35,633 nt of DNA from an uncultured Nitrosomonadales bacterium (GCA_903873725.1 CAIQPV010000514.1:1-35633); one strand, 5' to 3'; shown: positions 1 through 9,831, counted from the stretch's first letter. Translations and numbers: made by a program. The notes: generated from the letters alone by a model not told the origin.

Positions 1-151
1 AAATTTCTCGGATACGACGGCGGAGGTTATTGTGACCGGCCTGATCAGAACCTGAACCCGAGCAGCTTTCTTTGATCAGGGGGATCAGCGGGAACTGGTC
101 CATGATGGTATCTGCGGTGACGGTATCTTTTACTTCATACACTGTAAACAT
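1..151 (-). CDS. Unknown protein, N-terminal 50 residues, cut by the window edge
   Basis: An open frame starts at an ATG whose first base is 151 and stays open to base 1, so only the N-terminus is visible. The protein begins MFTVYEVKDTVTADTIMDQF and contains a short SGSGSDQ stretch followed by a basic RRRIRE segment. An in-frame TAA lies four codons before the ATG, and a weak TAAGG Shine-Dalgarno precedes it, so the start is plausible. It is divergent from the glutamine-synthetase-family gene starting at 243, leaving about 90 bp for two promoters. I do not recognise the family. The fragment is too short to be sure it is a gene. Confidence 0.4.
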   Translation of the reverse strand, partial: MFTVYEVKDTVTADTIMDQFPLIPLIKESCSGSGSDQAGHNNLRRRIREI

Positions 152-242
152 ATAGCCTTACGATCTTGTCACTCAAAATTAGTTTCTTCGGTTCGTGGTC
201 TGCTATATGCTACCCGGCCACGTACCAAAAAAGGATCAATTC

Positions 243-1586
243 ATGCTTTGCACCCCGCCCGCCTCACTCGCCCGGTCATTCAAGGATCGCGGCGTCCGTG
301 ATATTGAATGCATCTTCCCTGACGTATCGGGTTACCCGCGCGGCAAGATGATGCCTTCCGGCAGCTTTGCGGCAGGGGGCGAGTTGCGCATTGCCCAGGC
401 GATTCCCATGCAGGCGGTCACGGGAGAATATTCGTATGCCCCGATTTTTCCCGATGAAGATCCCGATATTCTGCTGGTGCCGGATTATGGCACCGTGAAA
501 CCGGTACCCTGGGCCACTACCCCGCGTGATATGGCGATTCATGATTGCTGCGAACTGGGCGGGGAATTGTGCCAGTTTGCGCCACGTTCCATCCTTAAAC
601 AGGTTCTCGCACGCTATGATGCCATGGACCTGACACCCGTGGCCGCCCCGGAAATCGAATTCTATCTTGTCGCCGCCAATGTCAATCCTGATGAAGCGCT
701 TAAACCGCCCATGGGACGCAGTGGCCGCGCCGAAGTGGGCCAATCGGCATTCAGCATGAATCTGCTCAATGAACTGGCACCGTTCTGGGACGAATTCCAT
801 GCTGCAGTCGATACACTGGGCATCCGTGGCGACACCTGGATTCATGAGGTTGGCCTGACCCAGTATGAAATCAACCTGTTGCATGGCAATGCTGTGGAAG
901 TGGCCGATCAGGCCTTTTTGTTCAAATATGCCGCCAAGGAAATCGCCCTCAAGCACGGCCTCAATGCAGTATTCATGGCCAAACCGATTGCCGGCGAGGC
1001 AGGTAGCTCGATGCATTTGCATCAGAGTATTGTGGATGCCGGCGGCAACAACATTTTCAGCAATGCAGACGGCAATGAGAGTGAATGTTTCCTCCACTTC
1101 ATCGGTGGCTTGCAGGCCTATCTGCCTGACATGATGCTGGTGTTCGCCCCGTTCGTGAATTCATACCGACGCTTTATCAAGGGCAGTTTGGCACCGGTTA
1201 ACCTGCTGTGGGGTCACGACAACCGCACCACCGGGCTGCGCATTCCGCGCAGCGGTCCCGCCGCGCGCCGTGTGGAAACCCGTGTCGCCGGCGCCGACGC
1301 CAATCCTTATCTGATACTGGCTGCCACCCTTGCGGCTGGCCTTGCGGGCATGGAAGAAAAACTGGCGCCTACACAAGCACTCGATGGCAGCGCCTACGAT
1401 CATTCTCACGACTTGGCCCGCACCTTTCTGGCCGCGCACGAACAGTTTGAAGCCAGCGCCAGCGCACGCCGTTTGCTGGGTGACCGTTTCGTCACCGCCT
1501 ATGCCTCGGTCAAGGACATTGAATATCAAAACTACCTGAGTGAAATCGGTGCATGGGAACGCCGATTTTTGCTGCCGCAGGCCTGA
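243..1586 (+). CDS. Glutamine synthetase family ligase (gamma-glutamyl-amine synthetase type)
   Basis: Cytoplasmic ATP-dependent ligase of the glutamine synthetase fold; it should join glutamate to ammonia or an amine through a gamma-glutamyl phosphate. The 447 residues carry the family signatures: APEIEFY (residues 135-141) and HEVGLTQYEINL (201-212) with the metal-binding glutamates, GSSMHLHQS (254-262) with the metal-binding histidine, the ATP/phosphate loop NSYRRF...PVNLLWGHDNR, and VETRVAGADANPY near the C-terminus. Length and the GSSMHLHQS wording fit the PuuA/GlnT branch better than housekeeping GlnA, and I see no GlnA-style adenylylation tyrosine motif. The ATG at 243 is chosen over an upstream in-frame ATG at 195 because AAGGAT sits just before it and homology begins there. 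An amino-acid decarboxylase lies nearby on the other strand, which would fit amine metabolism, but this is inference. The exact substrate is open. Confidence 0.85.
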   Translation: MLCTPPASLARSFKDRGVRDIECIFPDVSGYPRGKMMPSGSFAAGGELRIAQAIPMQAVTGEYSYAPIFPDEDPDILLVPDYGTVKPVPWATTPRDMAIHDCCELGGELCQFAPRSILKQVLARYDAMDLTPVAAPEIEFYLVAANVNPDEALKPPMGRSGRAEVGQSAFSMNLLNELAPFWDEFHAAVDTLGIRGDTWIHEVGLTQYEINLLHGNAVEVADQAFLFKYAAKEIALKHGLNAVFMAKPIAGEAGSSMHLHQSIVDAGGNNIFSNADGNESECFLHFIGGLQAYLPDMMLVFAPFVNSYRRFIKGSLAPVNLLWGHDNRTTGLRIPRSGPAARRVETRVAGADANPYLILAATLAAGLAGMEEKLAPTQALDGSAYDHSHDLARTFLAAHEQFEASASARRLLGDRFVTAYASVKDIEYQNYLSEIGAWERRFLLPQA

Positions 1587-1617
1587 TCTCCCGCCAAGCA
1601 CCAAATTCCGGGGTAAC

Positions 1618-3258
1618 TTATTCGATCGCTAACGCAGAGTTGACCTGTTTACGCAAAATGTATTTCTGAATTTTGCCTGTCGAGGTTTTGGGTATCATGC
1701 CGAACACGATTTGCTTGGGTACCTTGAATCTGGCCAGATGGGCGCGGCAATGCTCAATGATATCTTCCTCGGTCGCTTCTACGCCCTCCCTGAGTTCGAT
1801 AAAGGCGCAGGGAACCTCGCCCCATTTTTCATCAGGTTTTGCCACCACTGCTGCAATTATCACTGCCGGATGCCTGTAGAGAACTTCCTCAACTTCCAGC
1901 GATGAAATATTTTCACCGCCCGAGATAATAACGTCTTTGGAGCGATCCTTGATTTTGACATAGCCATCTGCATGGACAACCGCCAGATCGCCGGTGTGAA
2001 ACCAGCCACCCGCAAAGCTCTCTGCGGTGGCCTTCGGATTTTTGAGGTAGCCTTTCATCACGATATTGCCCCGGAACATCACTTCTCCCATGGTTATCCC
2101 GTCGCGGGGCACCGGCTTCATGGTGTCAGGATCAAGCACGACAATCGCTTCCTGCAGGTGGTAGCTGACACCTTGACGGCCATTCAGGACAGCACGTTGA
2201 TGTACGGGTTCAGCTTCCCACTCAGGATGTTTTGCGCATACTGCGGCTGGGCCATAGGTTTCCGTCAGGCCGTATACATGGGTAATGTCAAGGCCGATCC
2301 GGTCGCAGCCTTCGATGATGGCTGCCGGGGGTGCGGCGCCGGCTATCAGCCCGTAAATCTTGTGGGCCAGTCCTGCACGTTGTTCTTGCGGAGCATTGAT
2401 CAGCATGCCGTAGATAATCGGGGCTCCACTCATATGAGTAATATGATGTTCTTTGATCAGCGCATAGATAGCGGCTGTTTCGACCTTGCGCAGGCAAACA
2501 CTGGTGCCGGTATTCGCGGCCATGGTCCAGGGAAAGCACCAGCCATTGCAGTGGAACATCGGCAAAGTCCACAGATAAACCGTTTGGGGAGGCATGCCCC
2601 AGGAAATGATATTTGATGCGGCATTGAGGTAGGCGCCACGGTGGTGGTACACCACACCTTTGGGATTTCCCGTGGTACCCGAGGTGTAATTGAGTGAAAT
2701 GGCATCCCATTCGTCATCGGGGAGCTTCCATTCAAACGCAGGATCTCCTTCGCCCAGAAATGACTCATAATCCAATGAGCCCAGTTGTTCGCCTTCGTGA
2801 AAATCAGGATCCAAAACGTCAATCACCAGAGGTTTCTTACCCGGTAACAAAGCCAGCGCTGCTTTGACTGTTTTCGAAAATTCCGGATCAGTGATCAGAA
2901 CAGAAGTTTCCGCATGCTCAAGCTGGAAAGCAATTGCTTCCGCATCGAGTCGAGTGTTCAAGGTATTCAAGACCGCACCGGACATGGGCACACCAAAATG
3001 AGCCTCATAGATTGCCGCGATATTGGGAAGCATGCAGGCAACGGTATCCCCTTTCCTGACCCCCCGCCGCGTTAAAGCCGATGCCAGTTGGCATGTGCGG
3101 GTGTAGGTTTCTTTCCAGGTATATTTCCGGTCGCCTTGAATGACCGCAATGCTGTCGGGGTAGACCAGGGCGGATCGCTTGATGAAGCTGAGAGGCGATA
3201 AAGGGACAAAATTAGCTGGATTTTTATCCAGCCCAACGGTGTAGGGGTTGCTGCTCAT
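1618..3258 (-). CDS. Acyl-CoA synthetase (AMP-forming, AMP-binding family)
   Basis: Activates a carboxylic acid, probably a short- or medium-chain fatty acid, to its CoA thioester through an acyl-adenylate. The 546-residue protein has the P-loop YTSGTTGNPKGV (residues 191-202), the adenylation motif YGLTETYGP, the hinge region GWFHTGDLA, and the C-terminal PKTSTGKIQK that holds the catalytic lysine. Length is normal. A strong AAGGAGG lies nine bases before the ATG at 3258. It is downstream of, and codirectional with, the PLP decarboxylase, 140 bp away, so co-transcription is possible but not certain. It ends 31 bp from the convergent ligase gene, with no obvious terminator hairpin between them. 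AlkK-like medium-chain synthetases are the closest type I recall; the chain length cannot be read from the sequence. Confidence 0.9.
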   Translation of the reverse strand: MSSNPYTVGLDKNPANFVPLSPLSFIKRSALVYPDSIAVIQGDRKYTWKETYTRTCQLASALTRRGVRKGDTVACMLPNIAAIYEAHFGVPMSGAVLNTLNTRLDAEAIAFQLEHAETSVLITDPEFSKTVKAALALLPGKKPLVIDVLDPDFHEGEQLGSLDYESFLGEGDPAFEWKLPDDEWDAISLNYTSGTTGNPKGVVYHHRGAYLNAASNIISWGMPPQTVYLWTLPMFHCNGWCFPWTMAANTGTSVCLRKVETAAIYALIKEHHITHMSGAPIIYGMLINAPQEQRAGLAHKIYGLIAGAAPPAAIIEGCDRIGLDITHVYGLTETYGPAAVCAKHPEWEAEPVHQRAVLNGRQGVSYHLQEAIVVLDPDTMKPVPRDGITMGEVMFRGNIVMKGYLKNPKATAESFAGGWFHTGDLAVVHADGYVKIKDRSKDVIISGGENISSLEVEEVLYRHPAVIIAAVVAKPDEKWGEVPCAFIELREGVEATEEDIIEHCRAHLARFKVPKQIVFGMIPKTSTGKIQKYILRKQVNSALAIE

Positions 3259-3398
3259 TATTTTTTCCTCCTTCTGCCACAGGCATGTTTTATCATCAGC
3301 TAAAATGTCATTGCGTGCAAATGTTCACCTTATTGTAATAGCGCTTCGAACAGGAAGTGCAACTAATCCTGGCATACCCGTAGTTTTCTCACTCAGCC

Positions 3399-4862
3399 CT
3401 ACACGATTTCATTCGCCAATTCCCTTCCAATCCTCAAAACCGCCTCCAACAGCGCATCCGCATGGAGTTGATTGGTTCTTGCCCCTATAAAGCATGGGCG
3501 AAGGGCCAGCTTGCCATTTATCTGCGTCGTGCTTGGAAGGTTTTCATTTTCCCGAATCAAGCGGCGGTGCAGTCGCTGGTTGAACAGATTCAGATTAACA
3601 ATATTGGGTGCAACGTATCGAAAGCAACAAATAGACAATGTGGGGTCATTCAGCAATTCCAGGTTAGGGTGTTCCTTTGCAACTTTGGCGATGTGGCTTG
3701 CCATATCACGGTGGCGACGAATTCGCCGGATCATGCCCTCAACGCCAATTTCCCGGATAAGCGCCCAGACAACAACCCCCCGGCAGGGTGCACTCAACTC
3801 GACGCCAAAATCGTAATACGGAATGCCAAAATTATCCTGGGAGTGTTCTATAACACTTGGCGAGGATCCCTCCTGCTCCATTGCACCTTCCAAATAGTCT
3901 GCCGGTTCTTGTGTAAATGCGCGATACAGCAGTTGGCGGTCACGAACAAATGTTGCGGCAACACCCACCGATGCACCCAGCCATTTATGAGGGTCGACTA
4001 TGACGGAATCCGCCAAGGCGAGGCCGTCATAGAGATGACTGATCCGCTCATCTAAAATACCGGGTAAACCATATGCGCCGTCCACATGAAACCAGATGGC
4101 ATTTTCTTTGGCTATTTCACCAATCGCCTGCAGCGGATCTATCGCACCGGTGTTTGTGGTACCTGCATTGGCCACGATGGCCATTGGCAGGACGCCCGAC
4201 TTCATGTCTTTTGTTATAGCCTTTTGCAACTCATCCACTCGAATCCGGCCCTGACTGTCACATGCAATGGTCCGGATTGCCCGGCGTCCCATCCCCAACA
4301 CACCGGCAGATCGTTGAATGGTATGGTGGGACTCTTCGCTGGCATAAACACAAACCTGCCTGTCAATGCCATTAGCCGCAACATCATGCCCGATTTTCTC
4401 AAAAGCGAATTGTCTGGCCGCACCCAAAGCAAGCAAATTGGCCACAGATCCACCGCTGCTGTAGATCCCCTGCATATGCGGTATGCGACACATTGAGGCC
4501 AGCCACTGCAAAGAGAGTTCCTCCAGAAAATTAAATGCATTGAGTCCATAACGCTGAGGCGCGGCAATGTTTGCCGCAGTGGCAGCCAGGGTGGCCACAC
4601 TTGTAGCGCCCGTGGTGATAAACGAACTGAATCCGGGTTTGGTTACCGCAGATCCATTTGGAATGATTTGCCCGACCAGCTCTTGAGTCACCTGCTCAAT
4701 CCCGACGCCTTTATGGGGCAAGGTAATGTCAAGGTATTCACGCCATTGGTAACCGGGGTGTAATGCGTCTAAATGCTCGAACTTTAAGTATTGGTCCAGT
4801 CCGGCACCAATTTCTTCCAGTAGTCTTTGTATATTGCCTGTTTCGGCGCAATCTTCTTCCAT
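3399..4862 (-). CDS. PLP-dependent decarboxylase (aromatic-amino-acid/glutamate decarboxylase family)
   Basis: Pyridoxal-phosphate enzyme of Pfam group II decarboxylases, expected to remove CO2 from an amino acid in the cytoplasm. From the chosen start it has 487 residues: a substrate-loop SSGGSVANL (135-143), an ESHH motif (177-180) that stacks on PLP, HVDGAYG (259-265) with the cofactor aspartate, and VDPHKWLG (289-296), where Lys293 would form the Schiff base. The frame is open to 4985, but that would overlap the end of the chemoreceptor gene. The ATG at 4862 has a GGGATC Shine-Dalgarno-like sequence, and family homology begins soon after it. Substrate (aromatic amino acid, glutamate, diaminobutyrate or other) cannot be assigned. 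The nearby gamma-glutamyl ligase suggests amine handling, as inference only. Confidence 0.87.
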   Translation of the reverse strand: MEEDCAETGNIQRLLEEIGAGLDQYLKFEHLDALHPGYQWREYLDITLPHKGVGIEQVTQELVGQIIPNGSAVTKPGFSSFITTGATSVATLAATAANIAAPQRYGLNAFNFLEELSLQWLASMCRIPHMQGIYSSGGSVANLLALGAARQFAFEKIGHDVAANGIDRQVCVYASEESHHTIQRSAGVLGMGRRAIRTIACDSQGRIRVDELQKAITKDMKSGVLPMAIVANAGTTNTGAIDPLQAIGEIAKENAIWFHVDGAYGLPGILDERISHLYDGLALADSVIVDPHKWLGASVGVAATFVRDRQLLYRAFTQEPADYLEGAMEQEGSSPSVIEHSQDNFGIPYYDFGVELSAPCRGVVVWALIREIGVEGMIRRIRRHRDMASHIAKVAKEHPNLELLNDPTLSICCFRYVAPNIVNLNLFNQRLHRRLIRENENLPSTTQINGKLALRPCFIGARTNQLHADALLEAVLRIGRELANEIV

Positions 4863-4950
4863 ATTGATCCCGTTGTTATGCCAAGGAATTGGGCTGCTGG
4901 TTGCGCTTCTATCTTGTGAGGTGCAGCTTCTACCTTTTCTTGCAGTAATT

Positions 4951-7092
4951 TTATGGCTGGAACAGTTGGCCAACGACCAAGGCATTCTTGCTGCCGCCTG
5001 TATTTGCCAGCTTGAAAGTTGACATCATCGTAGTCAATTGCTGCGCTTGATCTTCCAGCGATTCAGCAGCGGCGGCGGCTTCTTCCACCAAAGCCGCGTT
5101 CTGTTGCGTCACCTCATCCATCTGGGTAATCGCTTGATTCACCTGCTCGATGCCCGAGCTCTGCTCAATGGAAGCCGCACTGATTTCCGCCACGATTTCG
5201 GTTACGTGTTTGACTGAGTCGACCACCTCGTCCATGGTCTTGCCGGCTTTGTCAGCCAGGTCGGCGCCCACCGCAACCTTTTCCACGGAGTCATTGATCA
5301 GTTTCTTGATCTCATTTGCAGCAGCAGCAGAGCGTTGCGCCAGATTGCGCACTTCGACGGCTACCACCGCAAATCCGCGTCCCTGCTCACCCGCACGTGC
5401 AGCTTCCACAGCCGCGTTGAGCGCAAGAATATTGGTCTGGAAAGCAATGCCGTCAATGAGGCTGATAATCTCCGATATCCTTTTCGAGCTTTCGCTTATG
5501 GATGACATGGTATTCACCACTTCACTGACCACCTCTCCTCCCCTGACAGCAATGGATGAAGCACCGATGGCGAGATGGTTTGCCTGGTGAGCGTTCTGGG
5601 CATTTTGTTTCACGGTGGTGGTGAGCACCTTGATTCTGGCAGCAGTTTCTTCCAGGCTTGCGGCTTGTTCCTCTGTTCGCTGCGAGAGATCACCGTTCCC
5701 TGCGGCAATTTCCTTTGAGGCAGTGTAGATGGTATGAGTGGATTCTTTAATTTGTTCCACAAGTACCTTCAGGTTGGCGATGGTGTCGTTCATGCAAGCT
5801 TCCACTTCACCAAACGTACCGGGATAGTCTTTCTCGATAGTCTGGGTCAGATCGCCCTTGGCGAGCACACTGGCAACGCGCAACACGTCATGCAACCCGG
5901 CCTCGGTTACGTTGGAGAGTTGATTGAGCAGTTCGGACAATTCCCTGGTGTAACCGGCTTTACCATCCATGCTCATCGTGACGCTGAAGTCGCCGCGTAC
6001 TGCTGCTGCTTCAACTATGCGCTTGATCTCCGCCACGATCCTGGCCAATGAATCTGCCGTGGTATTGACACTTGTTTTTACTTCATTGAATGCGCCGGAG
6101 TATTCCTTGGTGATTTTCTGGCTTAAATCCCCGTTAGACAGCGCCTGAGTCACACGAATGGTGTCATTGAAAGCGGCATCGACGGTGTCAGTAAGCTGAT
6201 TGAGCAATTCAGCCAAGTCTTTGGTGTAACCTGCCTTGTCGTTCAAATCCAGCTTGACGCTGAAGTTTCCATGCACTGCCGCCTGTACCATGGCCTTGAT
6301 CTCGCTAACGAGATTTTGCAGGTGTGTCTGCATGGCTTGCATCGCCTTGAGCTGTTGGGCAACTTCATCCCCTCCAGTAACCGCAATGGTTGAAGAAAGG
6401 TCTCCAGACGCGATGCGATTGGCTATCTCCGCCGAATATAAAACCGGGGTAGTTACCCGGTAAATCAACTTTTCAATCAAGAAGAACATCATAATTTGCA
6501 ACACAAGCTGCAAGCCCCACACCCATTTTTTGACCGTTGAGATCAGGTCGAACTGATCGGTCAAGTCCAGGGAAATACTGGTAGCACCATTTACAGTTCC
6601 TTCCGGAACGTTATGGCACATCAGGCAATTTGTCCCCCGGAAATTGCGTTGCGCAATGAATGGCACAACCACACGCAACTCATTGCGGCCATTTTGTTCA
6701 AACTGTTGAATTTGTACCTTGGCGGTATCCATTGCCGCATGATCCAAAACATCCTTTGCCTGTTCGGAAGGTTGCCCGGGACCAAATTGATCATTGACGG
6801 ATTTATTGCGGATAACACGCAGTTCGGTAACGTTTTCAGATGCGCCCATTTTTTGAACATATAATGCACGTTGCCCGACATCGCTGATGGTGCCGTTCAT
6901 CATCAGCATGTTCATGCCATTCAACACTCCGTCCGCAGTAAGTAAAGCATTATGCCTGGCTCCTTCCAATACATATTCCTCAAACTTGTCGAGCGCAAAA
7001 GCCTGCACCAACAGCAAGACCATCAATAGTAACAATTGAATAGGGAACTGCAATTTGCTTCGTATCGAAAGGTTATTCCACCATGTTTTCAT
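4951..7092 (-). CDS. Methyl-accepting chemotaxis protein with periplasmic c-heme motif and repeated HAMP units
   Basis: Inner-membrane chemoreceptor of 713 residues. TM1 is at about 15-34 and TM2 at about 190-210, enclosing a periplasmic domain with a CLMCH motif (156-160). This CxxCH fits the DUF3365-type heme-c sensor domain, so the signal may be redox, oxygen or NO. A HAMP domain follows TM2. Then come two near-repeats containing KAGYT, ELLNQL and [16 protein letters not shown] (roughly 285-460), which are further HAMP-like units. The cytoplasmic signalling hairpin has the conserved tip [20 protein letters not shown] and, near the C-terminus, an Ala/Glu-rich adaptation region. No C-terminal NWETF-type pentapeptide for CheR/CheB is present. 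The PLP decarboxylase lies 88 bp downstream. No che genes are in the window. Confidence 0.95.
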   Translation of the reverse strand: MKTWWNNLSIRSKLQFPIQLLLLMVLLLVQAFALDKFEEYVLEGARHNALLTADGVLNGMNMLMMNGTISDVGQRALYVQKMGASENVTELRVIRNKSVNDQFGPGQPSEQAKDVLDHAAMDTAKVQIQQFEQNGRNELRVVVPFIAQRNFRGTNCLMCHNVPEGTVNGATSISLDLTDQFDLISTVKKWVWGLQLVLQIMMFFLIEKLIYRVTTPVLYSAEIANRIASGDLSSTIAVTGGDEVAQQLKAMQAMQTHLQNLVSEIKAMVQAAVHGNFSVKLDLNDKAGYTKDLAELLNQLTDTVDAAFNDTIRVTQALSNGDLSQKITKEYSGAFNEVKTSVNTTADSLARIVAEIKRIVEAAAVRGDFSVTMSMDGKAGYTRELSELLNQLSNVTEAGLHDVLRVASVLAKGDLTQTIEKDYPGTFGEVEACMNDTIANLKVLVEQIKESTHTIYTASKEIAAGNGDLSQRTEEQAASLEETAARIKVLTTTVKQNAQNAHQANHLAIGASSIAVRGGEVVSEVVNTMSSISESSKRISEIISLIDGIAFQTNILALNAAVEAARAGEQGRGFAVVAVEVRNLAQRSAAAANEIKKLINDSVEKVAVGADLADKAGKTMDEVVDSVKHVTEIVAEISAASIEQSSGIEQVNQAITQMDEVTQQNAALVEEAAAAAESLEDQAQQLTTMMSTFKLANTGGSKNALVVGQLFQP

Positions 7093-7525
7093 CTTTTTTG
7101 TCGCTCACCATGTTTTCGGGCATTGAAGATTTTTTCCGTCTTGAGTCACAAAGCTGGGCCATCGGAAATGGATAGTGTGCCGTAATGTCTATTTCAAGAT
7201 TACAAAATGAACAGCCACGTCCAGCCTCAGGTTATCCCTGTCGCAAATCCACGGTATTTGTGCCGTGATTCCTCAGGTTTGGATGGTTTTTATTAATAGC
7301 CATTTTAGCCGAAAATAGAGATTCAGCCGGAAGGATTTTTACTGTAAATTGTCGTGTCACGCAATCTCCGCACCCGAATATTTTTTCGGTTTGAATCTCC
7401 ATCCGCTTCCGGCCTGCGTAGAATATCTCCTCTGCAAACAATAGTTTTTTCATCGAAACTGAGTGCACCCAGTTTCGATCGCACTTACCGCTATAATGAC
7501 AAAATATGCCCACTTTAAACCATCC
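7093..7525. other. Divergent intergenic region between the chemoreceptor and gspA
   Basis: This 433-bp stretch separates two divergent genes and I find no convincing protein gene in it. A minus-strand open frame covering 7232-7627 intrudes into gspA and has no recognisable content. The region is AT-rich in patches and holds a short CACGG/CCGTG inverted repeat near 7251-7268 and a perfect 10-bp inverted repeat at 7452-7479 next to a TATAAT at 7492. It should carry promoters for both flanking genes. Confidence 0.6.
7452..7497 (+). promoter_or_regulatory. Perfect palindrome and -10 box upstream of gspA (candidate promoter/operator)
   Basis: ATCGAAACTG (7452-7461) and CAGTTTCGAT (7470-7479) are exact inverted repeats with an 8-base spacer. 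No T tract follows on either strand, so this is not a terminator. TATAAT at 7492-7497 is a perfect -10 hexamer with no good -35 at 17 bp; the palindrome covers the -35 zone. I infer an activator- or repressor-bound promoter. Transcription from it would begin near 7504, which supports the gspA start at 7526 and excludes the earlier in-frame starts. Confidence 0.4.
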
Positions 7526-9133
7526 ATGTACCTGAGTTACTTCAGCCTTGCCGAAGCGCCGTTCTCCATCGCACCGGATCCGCGCTATCTGTACATGAGC
7601 GAGAGCCATCAAGAGGCGCTCGCTCATTTGCTCTATGGCGTGAATGGAGGTGGCGGGTTTGTGTTGCTCACAGGAGAGGTGGGGGCAGGCAAGACCACGG
7701 TGTGCCGCTGCCTGCTCGAACAGATTCCCGACTCTTGCGATGTAGCCTACATATTCAATCCCAGACAGTCGGTAGAAGAATTACTCTCGACCATCTGCGC
7801 CGAATTCGGCATCGCCCATCCTTCCGGCAACACCAGTGTCAAGGTATACGTCGATTGCATCAATGCCTACCTGCTCGATGCCCATGCCAAGGGCAGACAT
7901 ACGGTGCTGATCATCGACGAGGCGCAAAACCTCTCCGCAGACGTACTGGAACAGATGCGGCTGCTCACCAATCTTGAAACCAGCCAGCGCAAACTATTGC
8001 AGATCATACTGCTTGGACAATCCGAACTGGCGGTGATGCTGGCGCGGCCCGAACTTCGTCAGCTCGCCCAGCGGATTATCGCGCGTTATCATCTGGGACC
8101 TCTTTCCAGGCAGGAAGTTGCTGCCTATGTGCGGCATCGCCTTGAGGTTTCGGGTACGCAACGCCAGTTGTTTCCTGATGCACTGATTTCCCCGCTGTAC
8201 CGTTTGAGCGGTGGCATTCCCCGTATCATCAATGTGCTGTGTGATCGGTCCCTGCTGGGTGCCTACGTGCAAGGCAAGGAGCGGGTTGATCGTGCGACAT
8301 TAATGCAAGCGGCCCGAGAGGTGTTCAACAAACCGGCCTCACAGCCACGCAGCATCATGGGCCCGTTACTGGCAGGGCTGCTGGCCTGCATAGCGCTGGT
8401 AGCGGGGGTGTTATACCTGCCCAATACGCAACCCCCGGCACCAACGAAATCTGAAGCTAAAACCGAAGCCGCCAGGCCGGTTGTGGCATTGCCTCCCCCT
8501 CCGGTCATCCCGGCTAATTTGGAGTGGCCCGCAGCAGAGCCGCGCTCGAACAGCAAGGTGATGGCTTACGCAGCACTGTTCCGCGCATGGGGAACCGACT
8601 ATCAGGGAGAGGACGTGTGCCTGCAAGCTAAAGCCCTGGGTTTACGCTGCCGAAGCACGCGCGGCGGACTGGAAGAACTGCGTCAACTCAACCGGCCGGC
8701 AGTCTTGCTGATGAACGACAATAAGAGGCAGGAGTTTTATGCGACGTTGATGCGGCTTGACGATAAATCGGCCACTTTTACCATTGGCAAAGAAACCACA
8801 ATAGTTGCACTGGGAGCCCTCGCAGAACAATGGTCTGGACACTACACCATACTGTGGCGCATGCCGCCGGTTACACACCATCAGATACAAATGGGCGACC
8901 GGGGAGCTGATGTGGAATGGTTGAGCAAACAACTCGCACAACTCCATGGCAAAGAGCCTGAAAACACCACAGATCCGGTGTTCGATGAGGCCATGATGCG
9001 TCAGGTGAAACAGTTTCAACTCGTTCAGGGACTGACCCCTGATGGCACTGTCGGTTCTCAGACCATGATGCGTCTGAGCAGTGCGGCGGATCTGACGGCA
9101 CCGAAACTATCCCGCGAACAAAGGGCAAAATAG
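7526..9133 (+). CDS. gspA: GspA/ExeA-type ATPase with peptidoglycan-binding domain
   Basis: Membrane-anchored AAA ATPase that, with GspB, helps insert the type II secretion secretin through the peptidoglycan. The 535 residues show the usual N-terminus MYLSYFSLAEAPFSIAPDPR, Walker A GEVGAGKT (50-57), Walker B VLIIDEAQN (127-135), an arginine-rich C-terminal AAA part, one TM segment (about 278-297), a Pro/Ala-rich periplasmic linker, and a C-terminal PG_binding_1 domain (about 455-520) with VKQFQ...DGTVGSQT. The ATG at 7526 is chosen because the family begins at MYL and because a TATAAT lies at 7492; in-frame starts at 7463 and 7496 also exist. gspB follows after 2 bp. No gspC-to-gspN genes are in the window, so the pair is separated from any secretion cluster. 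Confidence 0.9.
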   Translation: MYLSYFSLAEAPFSIAPDPRYLYMSESHQEALAHLLYGVNGGGGFVLLTGEVGAGKTTVCRCLLEQIPDSCDVAYIFNPRQSVEELLSTICAEFGIAHPSGNTSVKVYVDCINAYLLDAHAKGRHTVLIIDEAQNLSADVLEQMRLLTNLETSQRKLLQIILLGQSELAVMLARPELRQLAQRIIARYHLGPLSRQEVAAYVRHRLEVSGTQRQLFPDALISPLYRLSGGIPRIINVLCDRSLLGAYVQGKERVDRATLMQAAREVFNKPASQPRSIMGPLLAGLLACIALVAGVLYLPNTQPPAPTKSEAKTEAARPVVALPPPPVIPANLEWPAAEPRSNSKVMAYAALFRAWGTDYQGEDVCLQAKALGLRCRSTRGGLEELRQLNRPAVLLMNDNKRQEFYATLMRLDDKSATFTIGKETTIVALGALAEQWSGHYTILWRMPPVTHHQIQMGDRGADVEWLSKQLAQLHGKEPENTTDPVFDEAMMRQVKQFQLVQGLTPDGTVGSQTMMRLSSAADLTAPKLSREQRAK

Positions 9134-9135
9134 GC

Positions 9136-9831
9136 ATGTCGTACATTCTGGAAGCGCTCAAGAAATCCGACCAGCAACGGCAGCGTGGCGTAACGCCAAC
9201 ATTGCCGACAGCACAAACAACCGTGGTTGCGCCGAAAAAATCTTTTTTTGTGTATTACGGTCTGCTTGCTGCGGTACTGCTCTGTGCGGGTATCGCAATC
9301 GGATGGCTGCATCCGTGGCAGGCTGAACAACCCGCTCATGCGACAGATGCCATCCCGGTTGCACCGGCAACCCCGGTCTCAAACCCGGTTGCCCCGATTC
9401 CTCTGTCCGCGCCACCCGAAATGCCCAGAAAAATGGAACAGAAATTATCATCGCAGAATTCCATAGCAGTTGTGCAGGCAGCCCCGGGTATGGACGTCCC
9501 GCAATCGGGCATTTCTGCACCCGCCACAACCGCGACTATCAGCGCGGCTGTCTCCATGCCCAGGAAGCCAGGAAGTTCTGCTGACGCCGCGCAGGAACAG
9601 AAGGTGGTACGCATGGCCGAACTGCCTGTCACGATCCAGCAGGAGATTCCTGTAATGACGATACAGCTCCATTCCTATTCAAGCAAACCCATGAACAGTC
9701 TTGTCAGCATCAATTCCCGTTTGCTGAAGGAAGGTGAATTCCTGACGCCGGGGCTCAAACTGGAGCAAATCACTCCGGATGGTGTGATATTCAGTTACAA
9801 AGGATATCGTTTTCAGCACGGTATTTGGTAG
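9136..9831 (+). CDS. gspB: GspB-type general secretion pathway protein
   Basis: Bitopic inner-membrane partner of GspA. It opens with the diagnostic MSYILEALKKSDQQRQRG, followed by one TM helix (about 38-57), a long Pro/Ala-rich periplasmic linker (about 60-160) and a C-terminal T2SSB domain (about 170-231) with the typical NSRLLKEGEFLTPGLKLEQI and GVIFSYKGYRF. The start codon lies 2 bp after the gspA stop, without a clear Shine-Dalgarno, which indicates translational coupling. Length (231) is normal. The SemiSWEET gene follows 20 bp downstream and is probably in the same transcript. Confidence 0.93.
   Translation: MSYILEALKKSDQQRQRGVTPTLPTAQTTVVAPKKSFFVYYGLLAAVLLCAGIAIGWLHPWQAEQPAHATDAIPVAPATPVSNPVAPIPLSAPPEMPRKMEQKLSSQNSIAVVQAAPGMDVPQSGISAPATTATISAAVSMPRKPGSSADAAQEQKVVRMAELPVTIQQEIPVMTIQLHSYSSKPMNSLVSINSRLLKEGEFLTPGLKLEQITPDGVIFSYKGYRFQHGIW

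Noticed and set aside
5734-6300. Repeated segments in the chemoreceptor considered as a DNA repeat array
   Set aside because: The periodicity is explained by duplicated HAMP-like protein modules; it is not a CRISPR or intergenic repeat.
7232-7627. 131-codon minus-strand open frame between the chemoreceptor and gspA
   Set aside because: It overlaps the conserved N-terminus of gspA, has an unlikely residue composition and no recognisable domain.
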